A DNA stretch of 64,000 nucleotides from Bacteroidales bacterium (GTDB lineage Bacteria; Bacteroidota; Bacteroidia; Bacteroidales; UBA932). Position numbers and translations under genes: made by a program. A model generated the notes under the pieces. The model was not told the DNA's origin and made no database searches. It worked only from the letters and a program-made list of their open reading frames with translations. How positions within the stretch are numbered: position 1 is the stretch's first letter; every line of letters begins with the position of its first letter. Positions 44,101 to 52,908 of this stretch are shown one piece after another. The stretch covers positions 52,219 to 116,218 of the forward strand of contig JAFSJK010000088.1 of NCBI GenBank assembly GCA_017439305.1, in the 5' to 3' direction.

Positions 44101-44120
44101 CGTTAGTTACCAACTCAAAT

Positions 44121-44182
44121 AAAAGAAAGACAGTGGGGTCGGGCTCCGAAAAAAAGTCGCCCGACCCCACTGTCTTTCTTTT
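44121..44182. terminator. Very strong bidirectional terminator (24-bp perfect inverted repeat)
   Basis: Arms at 44121-44144 and 44159-44182 are perfect complements over 24 bases (core GACAGTGGGGTCGGGC), with a 14-base A-rich loop. A-rich and T-rich ends give U-runs on both strands. It separates the rimO operon from the convergent glp genes. Confidence 0.9.
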
Positions 44183-44193
44183 TATTCTGAGAA

Positions 44194-45411
44194 CTAATCT
44201 TCCAGCGCTTCGGCGAGGATTGAAATCGGATTCTTGACCGTGTAGCCCGTGGACATTTCCAGCTGCCATTTGCAGGTCTCACAGTCGCATGCGACGAAGT
44301 CGGGATTGACGGAGCGGATCTGGTCGAAGAGCGGTTTCCCGATGGCCTGGGAGGCCTCGTAATTCTCTTTCTTGAAACCGTAGGTGCCGGAGATGCCGCA
44401 GCAATTGGAATCAAGCAGGGTGAACTCCACGCCCGGGATCATCTTGAGCAGTTCGTAGGAGAAGATGCCCCAGCCGAGTTTCTCCAGATGGCACGGCATG
44501 TGATAGGCGATCCGGGCACGGTAATTTTCCTTGAACCGGAGCTGCGCGGCACCGGATTCGATGAGCTGATAGATGTAGCGCGTCGCCAGGATTACGGAGT
44601 CCCGGACGGATGCATTGTCAACCTTGAGCAACTCGGGATATTCGTCCCGCAGGGTCATCGTGCAGGTGGAGGAAGTGGTAAGGACCGTCAGACCTGCATC
44701 GACGGCCTTCTGAAGGGCCTGGACGTTTTGCCCTGCGTTCCTGGCGGCTTTCTGGGACATGCCGTTGGCAATGAGGGCCACGCCGCAGCATTTCTCTTTC
44801 TCCAGGAGCTGGACGCCGATTCCCAGGGCGTTCATCACCTTGACGAAGTCCTTTCCCAGCTGGGGATAATTGTAATTCGCATAGCAGCCGTGGAAATAGG
44901 CGACCTGTTTGGGGAACTTGGCCTGCTCCTTGGCCCTGCGTTTGAGCCAGCCCTCGAAACTCCTCCCGCTGTATTTCGGGAAGGTCCGGTGCCGGTCGAT
45001 GGCGAAGGTGACGTCAAGGACGGTCTTTGTAACGCCGAGGCTGGTTACGCCGTTGACAATGGGGGCGAAAGGACGTGCCAGGCGGCCCATGAAGTCCGTG
45101 TTGGCCAGTACCCGGTCCCGGAGCCGGGGCGGCGTATGGTCATACCGGATCCGGGCCGACTGGATGATGTCGGCCACCTTGACCCCGGAAGGGCAGACCA
45201 CTTCGCAACGCTTGCAGTTCAGGCAGTATTTGAGTGCCTGGTTGAAGAAGTACGGGTCCTTGAGGCGGAGCCGCTCTCCGTCCGGACCGGCCTGCTTGGG
45301 GCCGGGGTAGCGCGGATTCACCGGCACGACCGGGCAGTAGGCCGTGCAGATGGTGCACTTCATGCATTCCTCGAAATTGTGGGCGCTGGCGGTAAATTCC
45401 TGCAGTTTCAT
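44194..45411 (-). CDS. glpC: Anaerobic glycerol-3-phosphate dehydrogenase subunit C
   Basis: GlpC is the iron-sulfur subunit that anchors GlpAB and passes electrons to menaquinone. The 405 residues have two 4Fe-4S clusters (CMKCTICTAYCP near residue 17 and CLNCKRCEVVCPSGV near 64). Two cysteine-rich CCG domains follow (HGCYANYNYPQLG, KEKCCGVALIANG, YHMPCHLEKLG, DSNCCGISGTYG). The gene ends the glpABC set and overlaps glpB by 4 bases. Confidence 0.95.
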   Translation of the reverse strand: MKLQEFTASAHNFEECMKCTICTAYCPVVPVNPRYPGPKQAGPDGERLRLKDPYFFNQALKYCLNCKRCEVVCPSGVKVADIIQSARIRYDHTPPRLRDRVLANTDFMGRLARPFAPIVNGVTSLGVTKTVLDVTFAIDRHRTFPKYSGRSFEGWLKRRAKEQAKFPKQVAYFHGCYANYNYPQLGKDFVKVMNALGIGVQLLEKEKCCGVALIANGMSQKAARNAGQNVQALQKAVDAGLTVLTTSSTCTMTLRDEYPELLKVDNASVRDSVILATRYIYQLIESGAAQLRFKENYRARIAYHMPCHLEKLGWGIFSYELLKMIPGVEFTLLDSNCCGISGTYGFKKENYEASQAIGKPLFDQIRSVNPDFVACDCETCKWQLEMSTGYTVKNPISILAEALED

Positions 45412-46541
45412 ACGTTACCTCCTTTGATCGTGTCCGCGACCGCAAAGGCCGTCCGGATGGCAAGTCCTGCCGCTGATCCATAATCCGCTTTCCGTGTATT
45501 CCCCAGGATGGAACCGATTGCGTACAGGTTCTGGAGGGGCACTCCGTCCTTCACGGCCCGGAGCGATTCGTCCGTCTTGACGCCGAAGTTGAGATAGGGC
45601 TGGTCCGCGAAGAAGTCGGGGTCGTACCAGGCGTTCCGGTCTTCGGGATAATCGATGTCCAGGCCGAACAGCGGTTCGTTGACCAGGGTCGGGGTGGACA
45701 CCAGTCCCTTGGAGAAATAGCCGCCGGTCGCCAGGATGAAATGGTCGGCAAAAAGCCGCGCCGTATCCAGGTTCCGGGTGGTGACGCTGCTCACGATTCC
45801 CTCGTGCATGGCGGCGGAAGTGACCTCGTCGCCCATGAGGAAAGTGCCGCCGAGGACCTCGAACCGGCGTTTCAGGAGCATCTGGGTGCGGATGCCCGGA
45901 ACAGACGGAGGCATGGTGCCGATGAAGGCGACCCTGGCCGGAAAGGCGGTCCGGATCTTGTCCAGGACCGACAGGTCCTTCAGTCCGAACACTTGGGGAA
46001 GGAGGATGAGATCCTCGTCCTTGAGCAGTACGCGGATGTCGGAGACCACTTTCTCCCAGTGCTCGTCCATGACCCGGGCAATGTTCACGGAGCGCATCTC
46101 GCTGGGACTCAGCCTCAAGTGTTCCATCTCCGGAATCCGGACGAACCGGATCCGGCAGGTGGTCCCGTTCTTTTCCAGCGCTTCGGCGAGGAAAGTGCCA
46201 TAGAAATCATGGAAACCGGTATAGTTGACGATGAGCGCCTTTTCGGCCACATGCTTGTCCGGAAATACAGCGACATCGTCCAGGGTCAGGGAGACTTCCC
46301 GCATGGACCCCATCGGCATGAGCATCCATCCGTCGGAGGAATGGGTGCGGACGCCCGCGGACGCAAAGAGGGCCGAGACCCGTTCCCGGGCCGTTCCGAT
46401 CTCCTCGAAGTTGCCGGAGAAGAAATGCATCGCATTCTGGCCGGCGCTGACGATGGCGACTTTCTGGCCCGCCTCCTGGAGGCTGATGCCGGCGGTGAGG
46501 CCCGCCAGGCCCCCACCGATGATGACGGTATCGAATCTCAT
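45408..46541 (-). CDS. glpB: Anaerobic glycerol-3-phosphate dehydrogenase subunit B
   Basis: GlpB is the FMN subunit of the anaerobic complex. The 377-residue protein begins with an FAD/NAD-type Rossmann motif (FDTVIIGGGLAGLTAGISL) and continues with AGQNAMHFFSGNFE, PQVFGLKDL, FIGTMPPSVPGIR, ATGGYFSKGL and, near the C-terminus, NLYAIGSILGNTRKADYGS. Both ends overlap neighbouring genes by 4 bases. Confidence 0.94.
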   Translation of the reverse strand: MRFDTVIIGGGLAGLTAGISLQEAGQKVAIVSAGQNAMHFFSGNFEEIGTARERVSALFASAGVRTHSSDGWMLMPMGSMREVSLTLDDVAVFPDKHVAEKALIVNYTGFHDFYGTFLAEALEKNGTTCRIRFVRIPEMEHLRLSPSEMRSVNIARVMDEHWEKVVSDIRVLLKDEDLILLPQVFGLKDLSVLDKIRTAFPARVAFIGTMPPSVPGIRTQMLLKRRFEVLGGTFLMGDEVTSAAMHEGIVSSVTTRNLDTARLFADHFILATGGYFSKGLVSTPTLVNEPLFGLDIDYPEDRNAWYDPDFFADQPYLNFGVKTDESLRAVKDGVPLQNLYAIGSILGNTRKADYGSAAGLAIRTAFAVADTIKGGNV

Positions 46542-48133
46542 ACGCCCAGTACGTGTTTATAGACCCACTGCGTATATTCCGCTTCGCGGAGCGCATCGCC
46601 CCAGCCGATGGGATACATCCCTTTCCAGCGTTCGGTCATGAAGTCCTTCAGATCCTCCCGGGCGCGGTCGGCGCATCCGTGCGCCTTGGCCAGCAGGCCG
46701 GCGGCCCGGCAGCCGCAGAGTTCACCCTGACAGGTGCCCATTCCGACACGGGTACGGCGCCGCAGGTCGGTGAGGCCGTTGACGTCCAGCCGCTCGATGG
46801 CGGAGTTGATTTCGCCCACGGACACTTCCTCGCATTCACATACGAGCGACTGGCTTACGGAGTCGGAGGACTGCATCCGTTCGGCCGCCATTCCAAGCCG
46901 TCCGACGGCCGCTTTCTGGACCGTGGTCGGGTTCTCCCAGATCTTTTCGGCTACTTCGCGGAAGCTTTTTCCGCCGGAACCGGGAAGCGGCGTCTCCGCC
47001 GTTGCGCAGGCTTTGTCAACCGCCAGTTTCCGGCATACGAGGTCTGTCGCCATTTCGGCCATCAGCCTGTAGGTCATCAACTTACCTCCGGTTATCGTAA
47101 TGAAGCCTTTCAGTCCGTCGCGGGTTTCGTGATCCAGGCATACGATGCCGCGGCTGATGTTGCGGCCGCTGGGATCGTTGTCGGCGCTCACCAGCGGACG
47201 GACACCGGCATAGGCGCGCAGGATGCGAGTGCTGGCCAGGGCCGGGGCCAGTTTGGCCCCTTCCTCGATGAGGAGGTTCACCTCGTCCGGGGTAACCTTG
47301 ACATTGTCGCATTCCTCGAAGGGGATCTTCGTGGAGGTCGTACCAATCACGCAGACGGTGTCACCCGGAACGAGGATGTCGGCATTGGCGGGTTTCCGGC
47401 ACCGGTTGATAACGATGCCATTGACCCTGTGGGCGAAGATCAGGAGCGCTCCCTTGGCCGGGAACATCCCGATCTTGACTCCCGCAAGCTCGGCGATGTG
47501 CTGGCCCCAGATGCCGGCGGCATTGACTGTGATGGGGGCGTAGTATTCTCCGCTTTTATGGGTCTGGTGATTGTAGGTGCGGATTCCCTGTATCCGGTCA
47601 CCTTCCTTGATGAAGCCCGTGACCTCGGTATAGAGCAGGACCTGCGCACCGTGGAGTTTGGCGTCCAGCATGTTGGCCGCACACAGACGGAACGGGTCCA
47701 CGCTTCCGTCGGGCACCTTGACGGCACCGATCAGGTCCGGATTCATGGATGGCTCCATCCGCAGGGCTTCCTTAGGGTCCACGATCTCGGCGTTGATGCC
47801 GGCCGCGAGGCAGGATTCCACGAATTTCGCCTGGTAGTTCAGGTCGTCTTCCGGCAGGGTGATGAAGAAGCCGTCCGTCTCGTCCACGCAATGGGAGGCG
47901 ATTTGCCGGAGGATCATGTTCTCGCGGATGCACTCGCTCGCGGATTCCTGGTCGGTCACGGCATAGCGCGCGCCGGAATGGAGCAGTCCGTGATTGCGGC
48001 CCGTCGCTCCGGTGGCGATGTCGTGGCGTTCGATGAGGAGGACCCGCAGACCGCGCATCGCGCAATCCCTTGCGGTGCCTGCACCCGTGATACCGCCACC
48101 GACGATGATGACGTCGTACTCGTTCCTTTTCAT
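46538..48133 (-). CDS. glpA: Anaerobic glycerol-3-phosphate dehydrogenase subunit A
   Basis: GlpA is the FAD-binding catalytic subunit that oxidises glycerol-3-phosphate to dihydroxyacetone phosphate. The 531 residues start with VIIVGGGITGAGTARDCAMRG and have GATGRNHGLLHSGARYA, VNAAGIWGQ and RAYAGVRPLV. A C-terminal BFD-like 2Fe-2S domain carries CECEEVSVGEI and GMGTCQGELCGC. It overlaps the stop of queE by 4 bases, so it is translationally coupled to a queuosine gene. Confidence 0.95.
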   Translation of the reverse strand: MKRNEYDVIIVGGGITGAGTARDCAMRGLRVLLIERHDIATGATGRNHGLLHSGARYAVTDQESASECIRENMILRQIASHCVDETDGFFITLPEDDLNYQAKFVESCLAAGINAEIVDPKEALRMEPSMNPDLIGAVKVPDGSVDPFRLCAANMLDAKLHGAQVLLYTEVTGFIKEGDRIQGIRTYNHQTHKSGEYYAPITVNAAGIWGQHIAELAGVKIGMFPAKGALLIFAHRVNGIVINRCRKPANADILVPGDTVCVIGTTSTKIPFEECDNVKVTPDEVNLLIEEGAKLAPALASTRILRAYAGVRPLVSADNDPSGRNISRGIVCLDHETRDGLKGFITITGGKLMTYRLMAEMATDLVCRKLAVDKACATAETPLPGSGGKSFREVAEKIWENPTTVQKAAVGRLGMAAERMQSSDSVSQSLVCECEEVSVGEINSAIERLDVNGLTDLRRRTRVGMGTCQGELCGCRAAGLLAKAHGCADRAREDLKDFMTERWKGMYPIGWGDALREAEYTQWVYKHVLGV

Positions 48134-48702
48134 CTGATGTCCATTAGTTTATGTGTCTGCAGCGACAGCCTCCAATGCGGATGCCGCTGGATGTAGCTGA
48201 TGGCTTCGTCCGTATTGGCGCACGAACAGGGCTGGAGGAAATGCCATGGAGCAGGAAATTCCGCCCACTTCTCGACATCCTTTCCCAGGTACACGACCTT
48301 CACCTCGTCCGCCCGCTCAAGCGCTACAGCTCCGTTTCCCTGCAAGCCTTCCACGTCCTGCTTCGGGCTCATCGTCACCCAATCCACGCCCTCCGGGAGA
48401 AGCCGGGTTCCGTTGGTCTCGACATGGATCTTGAATCCGGCCTCGTGCAGAGCCTCGACGAGTGTCTTGTCCAGTTGTAACAAAGGTTCTCCGCCAGTAA
48501 CGCATACCCTGCCGCATGCCCCTCCGGCCCGGGACGCTTCCTTTACGATCTCCTCCGCACCCATCTCCAGGAATCCGCTGTGGTCCGTATCGCAGAACGG
48601 GCACTTCAGGTTGCACCCGCTGAACCGCACGAACACCATCGGCGTCCCCGTCCAAAACCCTTCACCCTGAAGGCTGTAGAATATTTCGTTTACCCTGTAC
48701 AT
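48130..48702 (-). CDS. queE: 7-carboxy-7-deazaguanine synthase
   Basis: QueE is a radical SAM enzyme that contracts 6-carboxytetrahydropterin to 7-carboxy-7-deazaguanine. The 190-residue protein has the usual start (VNEIFYSLQGEGFWTGTPMVF), the cluster motif SGCNLKCPFCDTDH (CxxxCxxC near residues 30-37), TGGEPLLQ, VETNGT and MSPKQD. Length fits the compact QueE forms. It lies 19 bases after queD and overlaps glpA at its stop. Confidence 0.95.
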   Translation of the reverse strand: MYRVNEIFYSLQGEGFWTGTPMVFVRFSGCNLKCPFCDTDHSGFLEMGAEEIVKEASRAGGACGRVCVTGGEPLLQLDKTLVEALHEAGFKIHVETNGTRLLPEGVDWVTMSPKQDVEGLQGNGAVALERADEVKVVYLGKDVEKWAEFPAPWHFLQPCSCANTDEAISYIQRHPHWRLSLQTHKLMDIR

Positions 48703-48721
48703 GTCACCCTGCCACGACCCA

Positions 48722-49054
48722 TCAGTCTCTCTCGTAGGCTGCCATGTTCATCTCGGATTCCCAGACCTCGACCTTGTACGCATTGGGCGTGTTGTCACAG
48801 ATCCAGCGCGCGATGTTCTCGGCCGTGGGGTTCATCGGGAGGACATCGTTGAGGTTCTTGTGGTCCAGGGCCTTCTCGATGTTCCGCTTGATGAGGGTGA
48901 AGTCGGTGACCATGCCGTCCTGGTTTAGGGTTTCGGACTTGCAGTAGATCTTGACGATCCAGTTGTGGCCGTGCAGGTCCTCGCATTTGCTCTCATAGGA
49001 GAGCATCAGGCTGTGCGCAGCCGATATTTCCAGTCGTTTGCAAACGTAATACAT
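48722..49054 (-). CDS. queD: 6-carboxy-5,6,7,8-tetrahydropterin synthase
   Basis: QueD converts 7,8-dihydroneopterin triphosphate to 6-carboxytetrahydropterin. The 110-residue protein has the zinc histidines (SAAHSL, then DLHGHNW) and the catalytic cysteine in SKCEDLHGH. DHKNLND and the glutamate in VEVWESE complete the T-fold active site. It is 6 bases from queC and in the same operon. Confidence 0.95.
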   Translation of the reverse strand: MYYVCKRLEISAAHSLMLSYESKCEDLHGHNWIVKIYCKSETLNQDGMVTDFTLIKRNIEKALDHKNLNDVLPMNPTAENIARWICDNTPNAYKVEVWESEMNMAAYERD

Positions 49055-49060
49055 AGGCTG

Positions 49061-49702
49061 TTATTCTTCGTATTCGGTAGGGTCGAATCCGGCCAGGGCT
49101 TCTTTCCGTTCGGTGCAGGTGCCGCAGCGTCCGCAGTGCTTTTCACCGCCCTTGTAGCAGGAATAGGTGAGGGAATAGTCGATTCCGAGCGCCTTTCCGC
49201 GCAGGGCGATGTCTCGCTTGGTGATGTTGCAGTAAGGGGAGACGATGCGGACGCCGTTGTAAGTTCCCGCTTCAGCCGCCCGGTCGAAGGCTTCGATGAA
49301 TTCGGGCCGGCAGTCCGGATAGATGGCATGGTCGCCGCCGTGGTTCGCAATGAGGACGGTATCCAGGTCGTTGCTCTCCGCCAGACCGGCGGCGATGGCC
49401 AGCATGATGCCGTTCCGGAAGGGGACGACGGTGGATTTCATGTTTTCATCGGCATAGGAGCCTTCCGGGATTTGCCCTCCGGAAAGAAGGAGGTCGCTCC
49501 GGAAATATTTACCGATGAAATCCAGCGAAATGATCCGGTGGGGGATTCCCAGCCGCCGGCAATTTTCCACTGCGCAGGCGATTTCCTTCGCATTATGCTT
49601 CGAACCGTAGTCGAAACTGACGGCCAGCGTGATGCTCTCCCTGTATTCGTACAGGAGCGTGGTGCTGTCCAGCCCGCCGGAATAGATGAGGACCGCCTTC
49701 AT
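49061..49702 (-). CDS. queC: 7-cyano-7-deazaguanine synthase
   Basis: QueC makes preQ0 from carboxydeazaguanine with ammonia and ATP. The 213-residue protein has the PP-loop IYSGGLDSTTLLYEY at the start, SFDYGSKHNAKEI, VPFRNGIMLAIAAGLAE and the zinc-binding C-terminus SCYKGGEKHCGRCGTCTERKEA with four cysteines. With QueD and QueE it forms a complete preQ0 branch. GTP cyclohydrolase, QueF and Tgt are not in the window. Confidence 0.96.
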   Translation of the reverse strand: MKAVLIYSGGLDSTTLLYEYRESITLAVSFDYGSKHNAKEIACAVENCRRLGIPHRIISLDFIGKYFRSDLLLSGGQIPEGSYADENMKSTVVPFRNGIMLAIAAGLAESNDLDTVLIANHGGDHAIYPDCRPEFIEAFDRAAEAGTYNGVRIVSPYCNITKRDIALRGKALGIDYSLTYSCYKGGEKHCGRCGTCTERKEALAGFDPTEYEE

Positions 49703-49706
49703 AAGC

Positions 49707-50945
49707 TTATTCCGCTTTGCGTCCGTAGCGGGCGATGATGGCGTCCACGGCTTTTCGGGCGGAGGCGACGGCTTCCACGACGGTCTTCGGCCCCGTCAGG
49801 AAATCGCCGGCGGCGAAGACGTTGTCGATGCCCTTGATGATCACCTGGCCGTCTTCCGTCACCTGGGGGATGTTCCAGCGGTCCAGGAGCGGTTCGCAAC
49901 CCGTGAAAATGGTCGGATCCGGCGTCTCGCTGATGGCCGTCAGGAGGGTTTCGCAATCCACTTCATGTTCGGTTCCTTCCAGGATCTTGGTGACGACCTT
50001 GCCGGTTTCCGGGTCCGTCACGTTCTGGCAGTCGCAGAAGACGACGCTGTTCGTGCGGACTTCCACGGGTGCCTGGAAAACGCGGAAATGCACGCCGTCC
50101 CGCATGGCCTCCGCGATTTCGTTCGGATTGGCCGGCATGTTCCCGTAATCCTTCCGGTAGTAGATCCAGGTTTCGGTACCTTGCCGGACGGCGGCTCGGC
50201 TGGCGTCCATCGCCACGTTTCCGCCACCGATGACGATGACTTTCCTGCCCAGGTCGAATGCGGCGGGGTTCCGGAGGAAGGGGAGGGCTTGCAGGCCTTT
50301 TCCTTCGCCGGGAATGTTGAGGGAAGCCGGCTTCTCGGCTCCGGCTCCCAGCAGGACGGCGTCGTAGCGGGCGGCCACCCGGTCGAGGGCGATGTCCCGG
50401 CCGACCCTCATCTCTCCCTGGAACTTGATGCCGGCGTCGTCGAACATCCGTTCAAAGGCATTGACATACTTCTTGTCCAGCCGGAAGGCGGGGATCCCGT
50501 ATCGCAAGACGCCGCCCATGCGGGGATTGGCATCGGCCATCGAGATGTCCGCACCGGCGCGGTAGAGCCAGACGGCGGCGGCGATTCCGACGGGCCCGGC
50601 ACCGACCAGGGCGATCTTCTTGCCGGCAAGGACGTCGGATTCCCGTTTCAGTTTCGCACTGAACAGATAGGCGTCGGAGATTTCCTGCTCGATTTCGTAC
50701 CATCGGACCGGAATGTGCTTGACATTCAGGACGCAGTTGCCGTGACACAGCTGTTTCCAGTTGCAGACACGGGAGGTTATGGCAGAGAGGGGATTGTTGT
50801 CGAAAAGGAGTTTTCCGGCCTCATCCAGTTTGTCTTCCCGGTACAGGGCCATGCATTCCGGAATGGGCGTATGGACAGGGCATCCCTGCAGGGAGCACTT
50901 GGGCTTCTTGCACAGGAGACAGCGCCTGGCTTCATTGTTTTTCAT
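49707..50945 (-). CDS. Glutamate synthase small-subunit-like flavoprotein
   Basis: The 412-residue protein belongs to the GltD / NADPH-dependent oxidoreductase family. The N-terminus has two cysteine groups for 4Fe-4S clusters (CLLCKKPKCSLQGCPV and VCNWKQLCHGNC). An FAD site (IALVGAGPVGIAAAVWLYRAG, near residue 112), an NADPH site (KVIVIGGGNVAMDASRAAV) and the terminal FAD motif (IDNVFAAGDFLTGPKTV) follow. No large GltB subunit lies beside it, so it is probably an electron-transfer subunit for another enzyme (NfnB- or PreT-like). It is the first gene of the que-glp chain, 4 bases before queC. Confidence 0.87.
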   Translation of the reverse strand: MKNNEARRCLLCKKPKCSLQGCPVHTPIPECMALYREDKLDEAGKLLFDNNPLSAITSRVCNWKQLCHGNCVLNVKHIPVRWYEIEQEISDAYLFSAKLKRESDVLAGKKIALVGAGPVGIAAAVWLYRAGADISMADANPRMGGVLRYGIPAFRLDKKYVNAFERMFDDAGIKFQGEMRVGRDIALDRVAARYDAVLLGAGAEKPASLNIPGEGKGLQALPFLRNPAAFDLGRKVIVIGGGNVAMDASRAAVRQGTETWIYYRKDYGNMPANPNEIAEAMRDGVHFRVFQAPVEVRTNSVVFCDCQNVTDPETGKVVTKILEGTEHEVDCETLLTAISETPDPTIFTGCEPLLDRWNIPQVTEDGQVIIKGIDNVFAAGDFLTGPKTVVEAVASARKAVDAIIARYGRKAE

Positions 50946-51004
50946 ATCTACCGAGGATGTCTTTTACAAAGGGTTTTATATTTTACAAATATAACAAAAA
51001 AGTG

Positions 51005-51472
51005 TCACAGATAGAGGGCGTGCGTGTTTTTTATTTCGTCCATCACGAAGGTCGACAGAATGCTGCCGATGGAGTCGATGGTTCCGAGCACGTTGATGAT
51101 GAATTCGTTGTAGTACTTCATATCCGGCGCGTGGATCTTGAGCAGATAGTCGTATTCGCCGGAAACGTTGTAGCATTCAGCTACCTGCGGAATATCCTTG
51201 ACGACGGACACGAATTCCCGGGCTACTTCCCGGTTCATCTGCTTCAGCTTCACCGAGCAGAAGACGACGAAGCCCAGATGGAGTTTTTCCGCGTCCAGGA
51301 CGGCGACGTACTTGCGGATCACGCCGCTGCGTTCCAGGCGCTTGAGCCGCTCGAAAACGGGGGTGGTGGACAGATGGACCCGGGCGGCCAGTTCCTTGGT
51401 GGTGAGCCGGGCGTTCTCCTGCATGCAGCGCAGGATGTCGAGGTCAACGGAGTCGAGGAGGAGATCATTCAT
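51005..51472 (-). CDS. Lrp/AsnC family transcriptional regulator
   Basis: The 155-residue protein has an N-terminal winged helix (LDILRCMQENARLTTKELAARVHLSTTPVFERLKRLERSGVI is the region; the recognition helix is STTPVFERLKRL) and a C-terminal RAM ligand-binding domain (ECYNVSGEYDYLLKIHAPDM). These proteins form octamers and sense amino acids. It is divergent from metY-metX, with 155 bases between start codons, which suggests it regulates methionine synthesis, itself or both. Confidence 0.93.
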   Translation of the reverse strand: MNDLLLDSVDLDILRCMQENARLTTKELAARVHLSTTPVFERLKRLERSGVIRKYVAVLDAEKLHLGFVVFCSVKLKQMNREVAREFVSVVKDIPQVAECYNVSGEYDYLLKIHAPDMKYYNEFIINVLGTIDSIGSILSTFVMDEIKNTHALYL

Positions 51473-51577
51473 GGCAAAGAATAATATTCTGTTTGACGGC
51501 CGGATACCGGCTTTAATTTCTTTGTTTTTCCAAATTTGGGGTAAATATAGAAATATTTTCTAAATTATTGTAGATTG

Positions 51578-51608
51578 TTGTATGGATTTTCCAAAGAGAC
51601 TATCTTTG
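51578..51608 (+). promoter_or_regulatory. Promoter of metY-metX
   Basis: TTG (51578-51580), 20 bases, then TATCTTTG (51601-51608), a good Bacteroidetes promoter, 19 bases before the metY start codon. No SAM-type riboswitch is recognisable in the short leader. Confidence 0.72.
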
Positions 51609-51627
51609 TTTGGAAAAACGAACTGAA

Positions 51628-52908
51628 ATGAGCAAACTGGATACCCTCTGCCTCCATGCAGGCTATACTCCCAAGCGCGGCGAACCGCGTCAGCTTCCCA
51701 TCGTACAGAGCACGACTTTCAAATACGAGACTTCCGACCAGATGGGCCGCCTTTTCGACCTGGAGGACAGCGGCTACTTCTATACCCGGCTGGCAAATCC
51801 TACCTGCGACGCCGTGGCATCCCGTATCGCAGCCCTGGAGGGCGGTGTGGGGGCCATTCTTACGTCTTCCGGGCAGGCGGCGAACCTGTTCGCCTGCCTG
51901 AATATCTGCCAGGCGGGCGACCATATCGTGAGCCTGAACAACATTTACGGCGGCACTTTTAATCTGCTGGGGGTGACGCTCGCGAAGATGGGCATTGACG
52001 TTACCTTCGTGGACCATAAGGCCGACGATGCAGAAGTGGAGTCCGCCTTCCGTCCGGAGACCAAACTCGTCTTCGGGGAAACCCTCTCCAATCCCGGCGT
52101 AGAAGTCCTTGACATCGAACGTTTTGCAAAGATTGCCCATGCGCACGGGGTACCGCTTGTCATCGACAACACCTTCGCTACGCCGATTCACTGCCGGCCT
52201 TTCGAGTGGGGGGCCGACATCGTCACCCACTCCACGACCAAGTATATCGACGGACATGGCGCTACGGTCGGCGGCTGCCTCGTGGACAGCGGCAATTTCG
52301 ACTGGGATGCCCATGCCGGCAAGTTCCCGGGACTCACGACTCCGGATGAATCCTATCACGGTCTGACTTATACGAAAGCCTTCGGACGTGCGGCTTACAT
52401 CACCAAGGCTGTGACGCACCTGATGCGCGACCTCGGCTCCACCCAGAGCCCGCAGAATGCCTTCTATCTGAACCTCGGCCTGCAGACGCTCCATCTCCGG
52501 ATCCGCCGTGTCACCGAAAGTGCGCTGAAGGTAGCGCAATTCTTGAAGTCTCATCCTGCCGTTGCGTGGGTCCGTTTCCCGGACCTTCCTGACGACCCTG
52601 AGCACGAAAAGCAGCTCAAATACCTGCCGGAAGGCAGCTGCGGCGTGATGTGCATCGGCCTCAAAGGCGGCCGTGACTTCGACAACCGTTTCATGGATGC
52701 CTTGCGGTTGATTACCATCGAGACGCACGTGGCCGACTGTTTCTCCTGCATCCTGCACCCGGCTTCCCATACGCACCGGCAGCTGTCGGACGAACAGCTG
52801 CGCGCCGCGGGCATCGATCCGGGCCTGATGCGCCTTTCTATCGGACTGGAAGATGTGGACGACATCATCGCCGACCTGTCCCAAGCCCTTGACGCCGCCG
52901 CCGAATGA
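51628..52908 (+). CDS. metY: O-acetylhomoserine aminocarboxypropyltransferase (sulfhydrylase)
   Basis: MetY makes homocysteine from O-acetylhomoserine and sulfide using PLP. From MSKLDTLCLHAGY the protein has 426 residues with the Cys/Met metabolism fold. It shows YTRLANPTCDAVASRIAALEGG, TSSGQAANLFACLN, FGETLSNPGVEVLDIE, VIDNTFATPI and the PLP lysine in THSTTKYIDGHGA. CFSCILHPASHTHRQLSDEQ is near the C-terminus. Length is normal. Its stop overlaps the start of metX by 4 bases, so substrate synthesis and use are coupled. Confidence 0.95.
   Translation: MSKLDTLCLHAGYTPKRGEPRQLPIVQSTTFKYETSDQMGRLFDLEDSGYFYTRLANPTCDAVASRIAALEGGVGAILTSSGQAANLFACLNICQAGDHIVSLNNIYGGTFNLLGVTLAKMGIDVTFVDHKADDAEVESAFRPETKLVFGETLSNPGVEVLDIERFAKIAHAHGVPLVIDNTFATPIHCRPFEWGADIVTHSTTKYIDGHGATVGGCLVDSGNFDWDAHAGKFPGLTTPDESYHGLTYTKAFGRAAYITKAVTHLMRDLGSTQSPQNAFYLNLGLQTLHLRIRRVTESALKVAQFLKSHPAVAWVRFPDLPDDPEHEKQLKYLPEGSCGVMCIGLKGGRDFDNRFMDALRLITIETHVADCFSCILHPASHTHRQLSDEQLRAAGIDPGLMRLSIGLEDVDDIIADLSQALDAAAE

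Noticed and set aside
48703-49710. preQ1 riboswitch controlling the que genes
   Set aside because: The genes are separated by 4-19 bases inside an operon, leaving no room for an aptamer.
51473-51627. SAM-type riboswitch before metY
   Set aside because: Only 19 bases lie between the promoter and the start codon, and no conserved riboswitch core is visible.
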